Below the pieces are notes generated by a model that had not been told where the DNA came from, did no database searches, and saw only the letters and a list, made by a program, of their open reading frames with translations. Positions 36,971-46,409 of a stretch of DNA of 64,000 bases are shown piece after piece. Source of the stretch: Anthopleura xanthogrammica (taxonomy: Eukaryota > Cnidaria > Anthozoa > Actiniaria > Actiniidae); the NCBI GenBank assembly GCA_964019055.1, contig OZ025222.1, positions 2,129,246 through 2,193,245 of the forward strand, read 5' to 3'. Positions within the stretch are counted from its first letter, which is position 1; each line of letters begins with the position of its first letter. Position numbers and translations under genes: made by a program.

Positions 36971-38180
36971 TGCTTAAAAAAATATCAAACCCCACTGGAA
37001 GAGCTCTGAAGTGCCCTTTAGGTTATAGATTTTGTCTTCATTGGTGATTGATATTCATCTTGTCTGTCTTAGACGAGAAATTATTTTTTTAATCGGAAAA
37101 GAAAAAATATAAACAGAAAATAATTGATTCGAACGATCGATTGAGCACAGTGGATTATGGGAAATCACATAGGTATCCCAAATTAGAAATTCTAAAGTTA
37201 CACCACAGGAAGCCCAATATAACCACTTTCTTCAAATGATATAGCCTGCGTCCAGCTGTCAGTTTAGATTTCGCCTATTTGTCAGTTTTCAGTTAAATTT
37301 CAGGTCTCTTGTGAGTCTTCAGTTAGATTTGAGTCTTTTGTCTGTTAAATTTTAGGCTTTTTAGTCAGTCGTGACTGAATAATCCCCATAAAGACCCTGA
37401 AATAGCATTCATCCTGCCTGTTGGTTGGCTTTCGTTTCAGCATGTTTACCACCTTACTTCCATACATCGCTTCACTGATCAAACACAAAGCATTATTCAA
37501 ATATTTGGACCCAAATTAGCGATTTGTCTCTCTTTTTGTAGATATTTTGAGACTGGAATCAAGGAACACAGCTGATATTTACGAATAGATCCGACCTTTT
37601 CGGCTTTTCGTGTCACTCACTCACTCTCTTGAAATTTGAGTTGTATCCATATTCATGTGTCCTCTAATGTGCAACCATTAAACAAAGAAATGGTACTCTA
37701 GGGAACGACATGTGATCTGAAATCGATTACATTACCAGGCCTGTAGCAAGCCTTGAAAAACTGCGGGGGGGGGGGGGGGGACTAGAGAGGGAGAGTTAGG
37801 GAGGGATAGACTATGGTGGGAGGGAAGGAGGGAGCTCGAGGGAGGGAGAGTTACACTAGAAAGAGACCTATTAGTGAGGTAAGGTTATACTAGGGAGAGA
37901 AGGACGAGGGAGATGGACAACCCCCGCATGCTTTTGCATGCATAATCATCAACATAATCAAAATGTTGCGAGAATGTTGCTATATCAGTTTATTCTGCTT
38001 ACATTTCCACTATAAAAAGCATTTTTTTCTTCATGACCCAGCAAACAGTCAAGTGCATCACATTAAGTAAGCCAGCACTTGAGTACTATACTTATAAGTC
38101 CTTAGTTATTGCAATTTCTTATAGACTATAGTATTTTTACTTAGTCCTGAAGTACCAACGACTCCACGTGTGTCTCAACG
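36971..38180. other. BMAL 5' flank / intergenic
   Basis: Holds the likely BMAL promoter (no TATA box recognised). A copy of the 97-bp repeat family seen at 53870-54380 lies at about 37632-37735 (cctctaatgtgcaaccatta, then gggaacgacatgtgatctga). A poly-G run is at 37765-37780. A CACGTG E-box occurs at 38165-38170, about 1.2 kb from the BMAL start, but nothing ties it to BMAL. Confidence 0.5.
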
Positions 38181-38186
38181 TTTATT
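38181..38186 (-). terminator. Candidate polyadenylation signal AATAAA
   Basis: TTTATT on the plus strand, 268 bp beyond the stop of the small secreted protein at 38454-38810. Confidence 0.5.
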
Positions 38187-38453
38187 TCAAAGATTATGGT
38201 CAGAATAGATTCAGCTAGATCGAAAGAGATACCAAATATAATGTCAAATTATTTTCACAAAATTTCTTAAGTATAAAAAGCTAAGTCTTCTTTAGTTAGC
38301 TCCATTAAAACAACTTTAAAAAAACTTTTAAAACACATAAATTTGCTTAAATCAGTTTAGAAAATAATTTTGACAGTTTTTAAAAGCATATTGAGCAGGA
38401 TACTTAGGATGTTATCCAAGGATTTAATTAACGAGGCTAGGCTGAACTCGAAG

Positions 38454-38810
38454 CTAGACTTGATTTTCTTGTTGGTTCATATCGGGTTCATCAAGTATAG
38501 GTTGGTCATTTTCTAGCTCCACATCATTTGAATCTTGGAATACGGGCTCGTCATTTGTAATGAGGTCTCCCTCAGCCGGGTCACCGCGATGACACCTTCT
38601 ATAGCAGTAACGCCTGCATGTCCTGCGACACTTCCATACGTAATGGACGTATCCGCAATGAACGTAGCACCGGTACCCACAAATTCTTCTACATCCATAG
38701 GTGGGTCTGCGGCGGCGGCGACGACGGCGACGACGGCCCCAAAGCCCTTCAGCTTCAGGCAAGAGAAGAACGAAGACCAGAAGGAGTATGAGGAGTATTT
38801 TAAAGTTCAT
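38454..38810 (-). CDS. Small secreted Arg/Cys-rich protein, paralog of 45828-46124
   Basis: 118 aa, one coding exon. Residues 1-22 are a signal peptide (MNFKILLILLLVFVLLLPEA). Ten consecutive arginines follow at 26-35. Eight cysteines follow at 40, 44, 48, 52 and 61, 65, 69, 73: two CX3CX3CX3C blocks joined by eight residues. The tail (76-118) is acidic (Asp/Glu-rich, no Cys). If helical, each cysteine block lines one face of a helix, which suggests a disulfide-stapled hairpin. The very basic core with an acidic C-terminal segment resembles the layout of host-defence peptide precursors, where the acidic part masks the charge; that role is inferred. A TATA box lies 57 bp upstream. I do not recognise the family. 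It could instead be a venom-type or matrix peptide. Confidence 0.85.
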   Translation of the reverse strand: MNFKILLILLLVFVLLLPEAEGLWGRRRRRRRRRRPTYGCRRICGYRCYVHCGYVHYVWKCRRTCRRYCYRRCHRGDPAEGDLITNDEPVFQDSNDVELENDQPILDEPDMNQQENQV

Positions 38811-38866
38811 CTTCTGTCCTTCAGCAAGTTAACCAGTCGGGGTAAAATCTGTAACAGATCAGATCA

Positions 38867-38873
38867 ATTTTAT
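38867..38873 (-). promoter_or_regulatory. TATA box of the 38.4-kb secreted peptide gene
   Basis: CCATATAAAATTG on the minus strand, 57 bp upstream of the ATG. This would place transcription start about 30 bp before the ATG and give a very short 5' UTR. Confidence 0.6.
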
Positions 38874-38969
38874 ATGGTGTGTAGATGGTTTTACGGCGAT
38901 CATGAGCATGTTGTGAGGGCAAAACAATAGGAAACTATTTCAGTCTTTTGGAAAATTGTTTAGTAAAGA

Positions 38970-39125
38970 AGCTGGAAGAGGAAGAGGAAGAGGAAGAGGA
39001 TGACGAAGAAGAAGAAGAACAACAACAACAACAAAAACAACAAGAACAACAACAAGAGCAACAACAACAACACAAGAAGAAGAAGAACAACAACAACAAC
39101 AACAAAAACAACAACAAGAGGAAGA
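38970..39125. repeat. (GAA/CAA)n low-complexity tract
   Basis: Runs of gaagag and caacaa triplets about 100-250 bp upstream of the secreted-peptide TATA box. The lysine/glutamine-rich ORFs are artefacts. Confidence 0.9.
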
Positions 39126-40744
39126 AGTAGAAGAAAGTCGGCTACAGTATCTGCAATAAGAACAAAAACAACACTTACAACAGCAACATGTACAACTTCA
39201 CAACGTTATCATCCGACAATAAAAATAAAAACGATAAGAACAACTCGATAACTGGATCAAAAACAAATAATAAGGAAATTTGAAAAAAAACCATATATTC
39301 AGGTTTTAGGCTTCGCTTGATTCTTGCCTTTACGAAATTTTGAGCAGCTGAGAATGGCTGCCCATGAGTGCATTAAAAATCGATTACGCCAATATTTTGA
39401 TTAACGACGGTTCAATCCTAGACTGAAAAATGACGATTGCCGCAGTAGACTGGTTTTCATATGACAGCCTTAATTTCTGTTCCAAATATTTTTAATAGAC
39501 ATTAAAATCCTACAAATAATTACACAGAACAAGGGTTATTCTTATCGCACTGTAGGGTTTCAAAGAAAATATGAATTTAATGATTAACCAAAAAAAACTA
39601 GTAACTTTAACTCATTAATTTTCTTTTAAAATCCAATATGTGATTGCTACATGAAAGTTTCTTTTGGGGTTTCTTAAAGGGACTTTTTGTGTCAACTTAT
39701 TTCACTTTACAGCAGGGAAAAGGTAGTTAGATAAACTTCTTGTAGTTAAAGAGTCGTTTCAGATTGTCAAACGAACAATAAAGCTTCGTATGTGGGAAAC
39801 ATACGGTACGGGCGTAAAGCACGTACCATATGCCGTAACATTGAAATGGCTTCCTCTTAAAACACATACTTAGGCTGAGCTCAAACGCTGCAGAACAAAA
39901 TACATACCCTAGTCATAGGAATTAACATTATATTCGTACTCGACGAAGACTGACGAACTTTCTACCGAAGATTTGCAGTAAAAAATCCGATTCTGTCTAA
40001 CTCTTAACTATCGATATGAGCAATCAATGGCGACTTGGGAAGGGAGGGTCATTACTTGTTCTAACTTTATAATAGAGATTCGAGTAATGTAATGATAACT
40101 TAAATTCGGATCGATAAAGAAGCGAAAAGGAAGAGAAAAATTGTGTAAAAATTAAATTGTTTAACATCTTACCAAGACCTCTGCTCGAGTTCCTCCCTTG
40201 TTGGCTATTTAGACCAACTAACTATTCTCTCGAGATCCAAGGAGCTTTAACAAGCACTCGATGATTGTCGTGCCAGTGTTATTAAAGACCCCAGCTTTTA
40301 ATCATTCCAGACATTAATTGCAGTTTCGAACTTTCAAACGCACCCAGGCATGATCGTCGCAATATCGAAAAAAGACAAATTTAAATAAATATTATTGAAA
40401 AATTATGTTGACCAAGGAAAATAATAACCTTTTTTAGAACGTTTTCATTTAATAAGACTCTCAAAAATCGTTTGTTGCCTCTCATTCCAAATTTCCTGAT
40501 TTCTTTCCATTGCTCGTTGATTGCTCGTTGCTGCAAAACCTCAATAAAGGGTGAGTCTAATTTTAGTATAAAATGTTAATAACAGTTTATTATTGTTTCG
40601 AACTCAATCAATTTCTTTTGGCAGAGTTGCCAATTAATCACGTAGATCACAATATTTCTTGTTTCGTGGTTCTGCAACTTAGTATCGCTACCTTTTTTGG
40701 TTCTTTTGTTTCCCAAAATCAAACAGGTTTTGTCAGAAAGGAAG
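39126..40744. other. Intergenic, nothing recognised
   Basis: AT-rich DNA with no ORF of protein-like composition. The 102-aa ORF at 40573-40881 overlaps the duplicated promoter and has no domain features. Confidence 0.6.
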
Positions 40745-40866
40745 TCAGTCGAGTCATCAACGGGAACTACTTGTCAATTTGCTGTAGTAATCTTACGCAT
40801 CTAATTTTGTTAGCATGCTTTTTGACGGGTGTATATAAAATGAACCATCCAATCAAAATTGAACTG
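40745..40866 (+). repeat. Upstream copy of the duplicated GPCR promoter
   Basis: Contains gggaactacttgtcaatttg and gtatataaaatgaaccatcc, then aatcaaaattgaac. This matches 41655-41766 just upstream of the GPCR. It includes a TATA box (TATATAAAA, 40832-40840). Confidence 0.85.
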
Positions 40867-40876
40867 ACTTCCTCGA

Positions 40877-41455
40877 CCTAATAATAATAATAATAACTTT
40901 ATTTAAACACGGAAAAACTCTTCAGTTATACAATAAATAAATAGAGAAAATAATGATATAATAACATTTTAAAAAAATGGATAAATATGATAAAAAATAA
41001 AATTAAAAAAAAGGTCCTGCTTTTCAAGAGTGCCGTGTATAAAAGGAGTTGAGCTAGCTGAAGTGTTGGGAACAGCCAGTCCGAAAATCACTTAGGGATT
41101 GCGCTTGTCGTAGGTTTATTGGCAAGCTGTTCCAAAGCACCGCACCTTTATAACTGAAAGCATTTTTGCGATAGTTGGTACGAGGCAATGGAACAGACAG
41201 TTTTCCTTTGGTGTTACGGAGAGAGTACTTAGTAACGCTGTCACGATCTATAAATTTAGAGGCGAGATAATCAGGTGCTAAACCATTCAGAGATTTATAG
41301 ACCATGACAGCAGTTTGAACCTTACGTTGGTATTCTAGTTCTTTCCAACCCAATAATTTGAAAAGTTCGTCGGCATCAGTGTTATAGCTAGAATAAGTTA
41401 AAACGCGAGCGGCGCGATTTTGCAGTTTTTGCAGTTTCGTAGAATCTTCCTCGTA
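40877..41455 (-). mobile_element. 5'-truncated non-LTR retrotransposon (C-terminal reverse-transcriptase tail)
   Basis: The minus-strand ORF 41353-41054 (99 aa) reads VYKSLNGLAPDYLASKF, then LPRTNYRKNAFSYKGAVLWN and SLPINLRQ. This is the typical C-terminus of jockey/L2-like reverse transcriptases common in invertebrate genomes. Downstream is an AATAAAG signal followed by a (TTA)n tail ending at 40877, as in LINE 3' ends. No catalytic RT motifs remain, so it is dead on arrival. Confidence 0.85.
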
Positions 41456-41458
41456 AAC

Positions 41459-41492
41459 GAGAAGAAGAAGAAGAAGAAGAAGAAGAAGAAGA
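41459..41492. repeat. (GAA)n microsatellite
   Basis: Eleven GAA triplets next to the truncated LINE. Confidence 0.95.
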
Positions 41493-41654
41493 AAAAAGGA
41501 AAACTGATAAAATCATTATTAGCATAGACTTATTAGAACTTAGAATTGCACTTATTTCATCCAATTGCACATCATTATACTACATAATTGGCTTTAATAA
41601 TGGTTATAACTCGGGCAAACACGTTTTATCAAATCGAAGCCGGAAATTCAAGTC

Positions 41655-41766
41655 ATCGGGAACAACTTGTCACTTTGCTGTACTAACTTTACACATCTGT
41701 TTTTTTTAGCAACTTTTTGGCATAAGGCAGGTGTATATAAAATGAACCATCCAATCAAAAATGAAC
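41655..41766 (+). promoter_or_regulatory. GPCR proximal promoter (downstream copy)
   Basis: The TATA box TATATAAAA at 41734-41742 is preceded by cgggaacaacttgtcacttt and followed by tgaaccatccaatcaaaaat. It would start transcription about 100 bp upstream of the GPCR ATG. It is a diverged duplicate of 40745-40866. Confidence 0.7.
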
Positions 41767-41870
41767 CTCATCGAATTGCTTGATTCCTTTTTATATAGCT
41801 TCACAAACGAGACGCGGCCAAACCATTCACAAACCCGACAGATCGGCACCTCTAGTTTTAATCTTGCTAA

Positions 41871-42911
41871 ATGCAGCCCAAAACGCCAATTCCTGATAAT
41901 CTAAAAGTACTGAGTTTCTTGGAGGTTTTCGAACTAAGAATGACTAATGCATCGAATACTACGGATCGCGAAGGACCACAACAAGAACAGTTACCTTGGA
42001 CCTTGTGGCTACGAGGAGTGATTGGATTGACCACGGTCCTTGGAAACCTCTTGGTCATTCTGCTCATTCTAACCCGTTCATCTCTTCGTACAACACAAAA
42101 CTGGTTTGTACTCTCGCTTGCCGTGGCTGACTTTCTCGTCGGGCTTGTGACTTTTCCAGTAGTACTGGTATTCATATACTTATATCCTGTCAAAGATTTT
42201 GGCCAGTACGTTGTTATTGCCATCCATGACTTTGTCCTCTATGCATCGACAAGCAACCTTTGTGCGTTGACTTTGGATCGTTACATATGTATAGTTCACC
42301 CCCTAAAGCAAAATGTCTTGAGAAAGAAGTCCAACGTAGTCAAGCTTTTGGCATTTTCTTGGTTTGTAGCTTTTCTTCTTCCATTTATTCGTTTCCTACT
42401 GAGATTGTTCGTCCAGGACTCTAAAATAATACAGAATTACAGCATATCTATTCTTTGCTTAGACACACTTCCTTGTGTCTTTTTACCAGTGGCCTATTTT
42501 CGAGTCTCGTGTATCGTGCGACATCAGCGAGCACAAATAACAAGACAGATGAGTCAGCTACAACATAACTATCCTGAGAACAGTTACGAAAACGAACAAT
42601 GTGAGAAGAATAAGAGAACTGTCAATGTCCTTGGGGGAATCATTGGATTCTTTGTAATCACCAATGTACTTGTTACAGTCGTGGCCTGGCTGTATTTTCT
42701 AGGCATTCTAACTCATGATCATAATAATACTACATTGAGCAGGATTTCCCTTCTACTCCTCAACACTAACTCTGTTAACAATGTATTTGTTTACGGTTTC
42801 TTCAAGAAGGATTTCCGTGAAGAAATGACCAACGTTTTCTGTAGACGTGGCAATAGAGTGGGCTCCACACGCAGCAGCGAATCTTCCACTAAAAGAACCA
42901 CAGAAATGTGA
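41871..42911 (+). CDS. Class A (rhodopsin-like) G-protein-coupled receptor, intronless
   Basis: 346 aa in one exon; a TAA codon directly precedes the ATG in frame. Seven hydrophobic segments lie at about 46-68, 79-101, 112-136, 157-178, 192-214, 252-276 and 288-310. Family marks are GN in TM1 (58-59), LAVAD in TM2 (83-87), DRY at 136-138, Trp164 in TM4, and Asn304/Tyr308 in TM7. The N-terminus has sequons NAS and NTT. Departures from the family: the NPxxY proline is Val (NVFVY), TM6 lacks CWxP, and no cysteine sits at the usual top of TM3. The ligand cannot be told; amine- or peptide-receptor-like orphan expansions of this kind are frequent in cnidarians. The Ser/Thr-rich C-terminus offers arrestin/GRK sites. 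Met24 is an alternative start. Confidence 0.9.
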   Translation: MQPKTPIPDNLKVLSFLEVFELRMTNASNTTDREGPQQEQLPWTLWLRGVIGLTTVLGNLLVILLILTRSSLRTTQNWFVLSLAVADFLVGLVTFPVVLVFIYLYPVKDFGQYVVIAIHDFVLYASTSNLCALTLDRYICIVHPLKQNVLRKKSNVVKLLAFSWFVAFLLPFIRFLLRLFVQDSKIIQNYSISILCLDTLPCVFLPVAYFRVSCIVRHQRAQITRQMSQLQHNYPENSYENEQCEKNKRTVNVLGGIIGFFVITNVLVTVVAWLYFLGILTHDHNNTTLSRISLLLLNTNSVNNVFVYGFFKKDFREEMTNVFCRRGNRVGSTRSSESSTKRTTEM

Positions 42912-42944
42912 GACAAGTATGCGCTCTTCTTAGATAATTTATCG

Positions 42945-43210
42945 TTGTCGTCGTTGTCGTTTTTGTTCTCGTTCTCGTTCTCATTCTTCTTAAGGAGCTC
43001 CTTCTCCTTCTCCTTCTCCTCCTTCTCCTTCTCCTTCTTGCCTTGTCCTTCAGTCCATCACCTCGTTCTCGTTCTCGTTCTCGTTCTCGTTCTTCTTGTC
43101 GAGCTTCTTCTCTTTCTCCTTCAATCCATCGTTCTCGTTCTTCTTCTCCTTGTCCTCGTCCTTCTCGAGCTCGTTCTCGTTCTCGTTCTCGTTCTCATCC
43201 TCGTTCTCAT
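42945..43210. repeat. (CTCGTT/CTTCTC)n polypyrimidine tract
   Basis: Low-complexity C/T/G hexamers directly after the GPCR stop, probably in its 3' UTR. A (CT)n run follows at 43385-43432. Confidence 0.9.
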
Positions 43211-43393
43211 ACTTTCTTTGTAAATTCTAGCATTTTTGAATGGCTGTAATTTCATCGATATTGACCCGATTACAACTGTAACACCAGACTTCGGAATTTT
43301 GTATAGCTTGATGTGCTCTTTTTGGCTATGTGAGTTTTGTTTATTGTGCTCTCTTTATTGTGATTTTTCAATCAGGTTGATTCCCCCCCCCCC

Positions 43394-43431
<38 letters not shown>

Positions 43432-44021
43432 TACACTTTGTAACAGAATTCCTAGCCTGTAAAATTTGGAAAACCAAAAATTAAGTAATTGCATCATATC
43501 GTATATGCAATAATGACAGTACTGTTATATATATTTTAGTTTTCCCTGTAAACTGAACTTCAGCCTTGATTGCTATTTAGTATGATTAATAGTTTTTCTG
43601 CCTTTGTAGCGGCTTACTTAAAGACCCTTTCAATGAGTTTATTATTTACTGATAATAACTATGGTTAAATAAAGGTTGTCTGTCTGTTTGTCTGTCTGTC
43701 TGCCTCTGATGTTCAAAAACTACTTCTTTCTCAGTTTTCTAAGTATATCAAAACCGGTGCACCTGTCTTAACTGAAGGTTTTTGTATACATATACTATAG
43801 ATAAGAGTTGTTTGAAGCTCAGCCTATGCTCCCTAAAGTGATTCTCATCGAGCTCTTCAGATGCTATCTTAATCGAACAAACATTGGCAGTCTTAACTTT
43901 ACCATTTATTTGGTTTACAGACTTTTATTTGAACAAAACAAGAATAGACATGCACGGTGCACTTAACTTAATCCAGAAATGCCTTTCAGCTAGAATTGTC
44001 ACTTCGGGAAACAGAGTGCTC

Positions 44022-44245
44022 TAACTGAGGAGGGTCCTGAAGGGGTAAAATGGGAGCTTGGATTTGCCCTTTTTGGGCCGGCTGGGAAAATGGGATTTCA
44101 TGGATTTAGCCATTACTGGGATTAGGATTATGCAAAATCTCTAACTGTAATTCTATAACTCGGACTAAGATTTTGCATGACTGGAACTGGGATTTTGCAA
44201 AATTCAGTTGGGCTGGGAAATGTGATTAAGACCTCCCCTTCTGTC
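44022..44245 (+). repeat. Dispersed repeat, second copy at 25645-25875
   Basis: Shares aaaatgggagcttggatttg, gggatttcatggatttagcc and ataactcgga with the inverted copy near 25.7 kb. Confidence 0.75.
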
Positions 44246-44360
44246 AGGACCCTCTAATATAATGAACTAGGTAATAGTTTCGACTAGGCTTCTTCAGTAA
44301 TCAGTAAGCCTCAAAGTGCAGTTAACTGAACTAAAGCCTGAGCTCAGTACTGACAGTGAT

Positions 44361-45004
44361 TTAAGGTGACTGACTACTTTAGCAAGATTACAAAATGTTC
44401 TTAGAAAAATATTTTACACGGAATTTAACGCTGATTCCAAAAATGAAAAGAAAAATGGGGGGTCCCGAGCTCGTTTTCGATATAATGAATTTTGGATATG
44501 ATCATCTTGACAAGTTTTCGAATAAAAAAATGGCGGAAATCAAGCTTTGCACACAAGAATTCATAACTCAAAAATTTAGATAGCTCTGGAAGCAATTTTC
44601 TCAGGACATTTACTTTAAACGTAATTTTCGAAGATTACCTAAAAATATTTGAAGAAGGTTTTAAAAATAAGCTAAAGTTCAGCATCTTGTTAACTCAATA
44701 AACCGAAAATCGTACTCAAACGACAACAACAAAAACACATAAAACGCTTTTTTTATAAGTTCTAATGATTAGGTTTTTTTCAAACTTTCTCAAAAGATCG
44801 ATTTTTACCTGTTGTTTAGGAAATTTAAAGAAAAATATAGAGTCCCGTGCAAAATTCTTGGTTTTTGCCCTGTTGAAGTTCAAAACCTGTATGGTTCTTC
44901 AATAAAACTTTGAAGGTTGTTATGCGGTTATAAGTGGTTTTTGTGCGCGCACACATCGTGAGCTCAAATTGAACGGTTCGAAAGTACGTAGTCAGTCACC
45001 TTAA
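44361..45004. mobile_element. TIR element, about 640 bp, no transposase
   Basis: Terminal inverted repeats of 16 bp: taaggtgactgactac at the left and gtagtcagtcacctta at the right. The interior is AT-rich and non-coding, so this is a non-autonomous DNA transposon. Confidence 0.7.
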
Positions 45005-45024
45005 GGCCAAACATATCAAGTGCA

Positions 45025-45280
45025 GTAGAATATACTCTCTGGTTGATAGCACATGATGGGCGGTGTTTGTGTGCCTGTCATTGTAGGTTGGTAATAAGAT
45101 TCATGAGATTCATTCAGCTGATTGACACCAAGCCAAAAAAAATGACTCTACCTCTGGTTGAAAGCACATGACGGACAATATGTGTTGTTAGACTTTAGAT
45201 TGGTAACTTACCAATGAGATTCAGTAGATTTATTAGCTGATTGAAACAATATCAAGCAATAGAATACACTCTGCTTAATA
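45025..45280. repeat. Tandem duplication, about 125-bp unit
   Basis: Contains ctctggttgatagcacatga and then ctctggttgaaagcacatga, each followed by a ggttggtaa / gattggtaa and agctgattgaaac-like block. Two full copies and part of a third. Confidence 0.7.
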
Positions 45281-45714
45281 AGAGTCGGTGTTTGCCTTAT
45301 TAGACTACTTTTTAGACCACTTTTTGTGGGGAAAATGCCGGCATTGAGTAGGGTTATCGATGGCCTGGATTACATGATGGTAGGGTGACCCTACTGCTAG
45401 AGGTAATTCTCGTAATCGGTTTCCCCGTGAGAAAGAACTGAAAGTAAAGGCTCGTTTACACGGGCGATTTTTGCGGCGATTTTGGTCATAGCCAAGAATG
45501 ATAAAGATTAACTTGTAAAGTCTTTCTTCCGGACACCAAGATTACTGGACAAATCCCTTTTTAGAAGCATAAGACAAAATTAGTTATATTTTCAAAAATC
45601 GTCGCAAAAATGTTCCCCCTAAATCTAGAGCTCGCTACCTTCTTATGAACGTTTCTCAAATAAAAAAAAAACCGTCAAGAATATTTGAATACATTTGTAC
45701 AGTTGAATGCATCT

Positions 45715-45720
45715 TTTATT
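45715..45720 (-). terminator. Candidate polyadenylation signal AATAAA
   Basis: TTTATT on the plus strand, 108 bp beyond the stop codon of the secreted peptide at 45828-46124. Confidence 0.6.
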
Positions 45721-45827
45721 TTTCAATTTGATAATCTCGTTACATCATGTTTAGATTTTGGACTCCTTTGATACCAAATCCGATTCATTTATCAATTGAT
45801 CAGATGATTCAGCAGTTGAGGACACTA

Positions 45828-46124
45828 TCAAACTTTGTCTGGTAACTTAGCAACATCTGGCCCAACAAGCTGACCATCATTTTCTGCTTGGTCCCTCTTC
45901 CCACAAACTGTTCGACAGACTCTTCGACAGTAGCGTCTGCAACGCAGCTTGCCACCCGAGTATTTGCATGTGACCCCACATTTGACACCGCAAACGACTC
46001 GACAAGGGCCAGTAGGCGGACTAGGATTACGACGACGGCGGCGACGACGACGCCACCAGCAGTCAGCGTCAGGCAGAAGAACAACCACGATTAGACAAAG
46101 AACTAGAAGAAACTTGAAGTTCAT
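45828..46124 (-). CDS. Small secreted Arg/Cys-rich protein, paralog of 38454-38810
   Basis: 98 aa. The signal peptide covers residues 1-22 (MNFKFLLVLCLIVVVLLPDA, then DC). Eight arginines follow at 25-32, then a Pro-rich linker. Cysteines lie at 41, 45, 49, 53 and 62, 66, 70, 74, the same CX3CX3CX3C-X8-CX3CX3CX3C spacing as the 38.4-kb paralog although most other residues differ. The tail is shorter, about 20 aa, and weakly acidic. Gene structure: TATA box at 46395-46403, a non-coding first exon ending at a strong donor (GTAAGT, exon end 46284), an acceptor at 46133-46134, then the coding exon. Conserved spacing with divergent loops implies selection on the fold. Function unknown; a cationic host-defence role is inferred from charge, secretion and disulfides. 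Confidence 0.87.
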   Translation of the reverse strand: MNFKFLLVLCLIVVVLLPDADCWWRRRRRRRRNPSPPTGPCRVVCGVKCGVTCKYSGGKLRCRRYCRRVCRTVCGKRDQAENDGQLVGPDVAKLPDKV

Positions 46125-46394
46125 CTTGGTCCCTACGGCAAAATTGGAGGCAAGATTAGTTTAGTTTAGTTGAATGAAATTCGCCAATTAATGTTTCACA
46201 TTTAATATCAAAATATCAAGCAAGGAAGAAGGAAGAAAGGAATAAAATGGCAAACAGATGAAAATGTACCAACTAGTACTTACTAATTAGAGAGATTTGT
46301 CCTCAATTCAGTCCAGTCAGCTTCTAAATTGTAGTTTCTGGGAGTAACTGAAGGCAAGGTGCAGTAATGAATAATAGACCAGAACGTGGTTACC

Positions 46395-46403
46395 TATTTT
46401 ATA
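46395..46403 (-). promoter_or_regulatory. TATA box of the 45.8-kb secreted peptide gene
   Basis: GGGTATAAAATAGG on the minus strand, about 110 bp upstream of the first-exon donor. Start of transcription is predicted near 46370. Confidence 0.7.
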
Positions 46404-46409
46404 CCCTTT

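Larger units (their letters stand above)
42912..45714. other. Intergenic between the GPCR and the second secreted-peptide gene
   Basis: Polypyrimidine tracts, an AATAAA at 43668 followed by (TGTC)n that may be a retroposon tail or the GPCR polyA site, a dispersed repeat (44022-44245), a TIR element (44361-45004) and a two-copy repeat (45025-45280). The 62-aa ORF at 44395-44583 lies inside the TIR element and is not convincing. Confidence 0.6.

Noticed and set aside
38165..38170. CACGTG upstream of BMAL as an autoregulatory E-box
   Set aside because: A hexamer is expected by chance in this length, and it lies about 1.2 kb away, beside the polyA signal of another gene.
38535..38930. Plus-strand 131-aa ORF over the secreted peptide gene
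   Set aside because: Antisense shadow; the minus strand has the signal peptide, TATA box, polyA signal and a paralog.
41867..42223. Minus-strand ORF over the GPCR 5' part
   Set aside because: Shadow of the GPCR coding frame, with no domain features.
44395..44583. 62-aa ORF with FDIMNFGYDHLDKF
   Set aside because: Lies within a TIR element, has no neighbours, start context or family resemblance.
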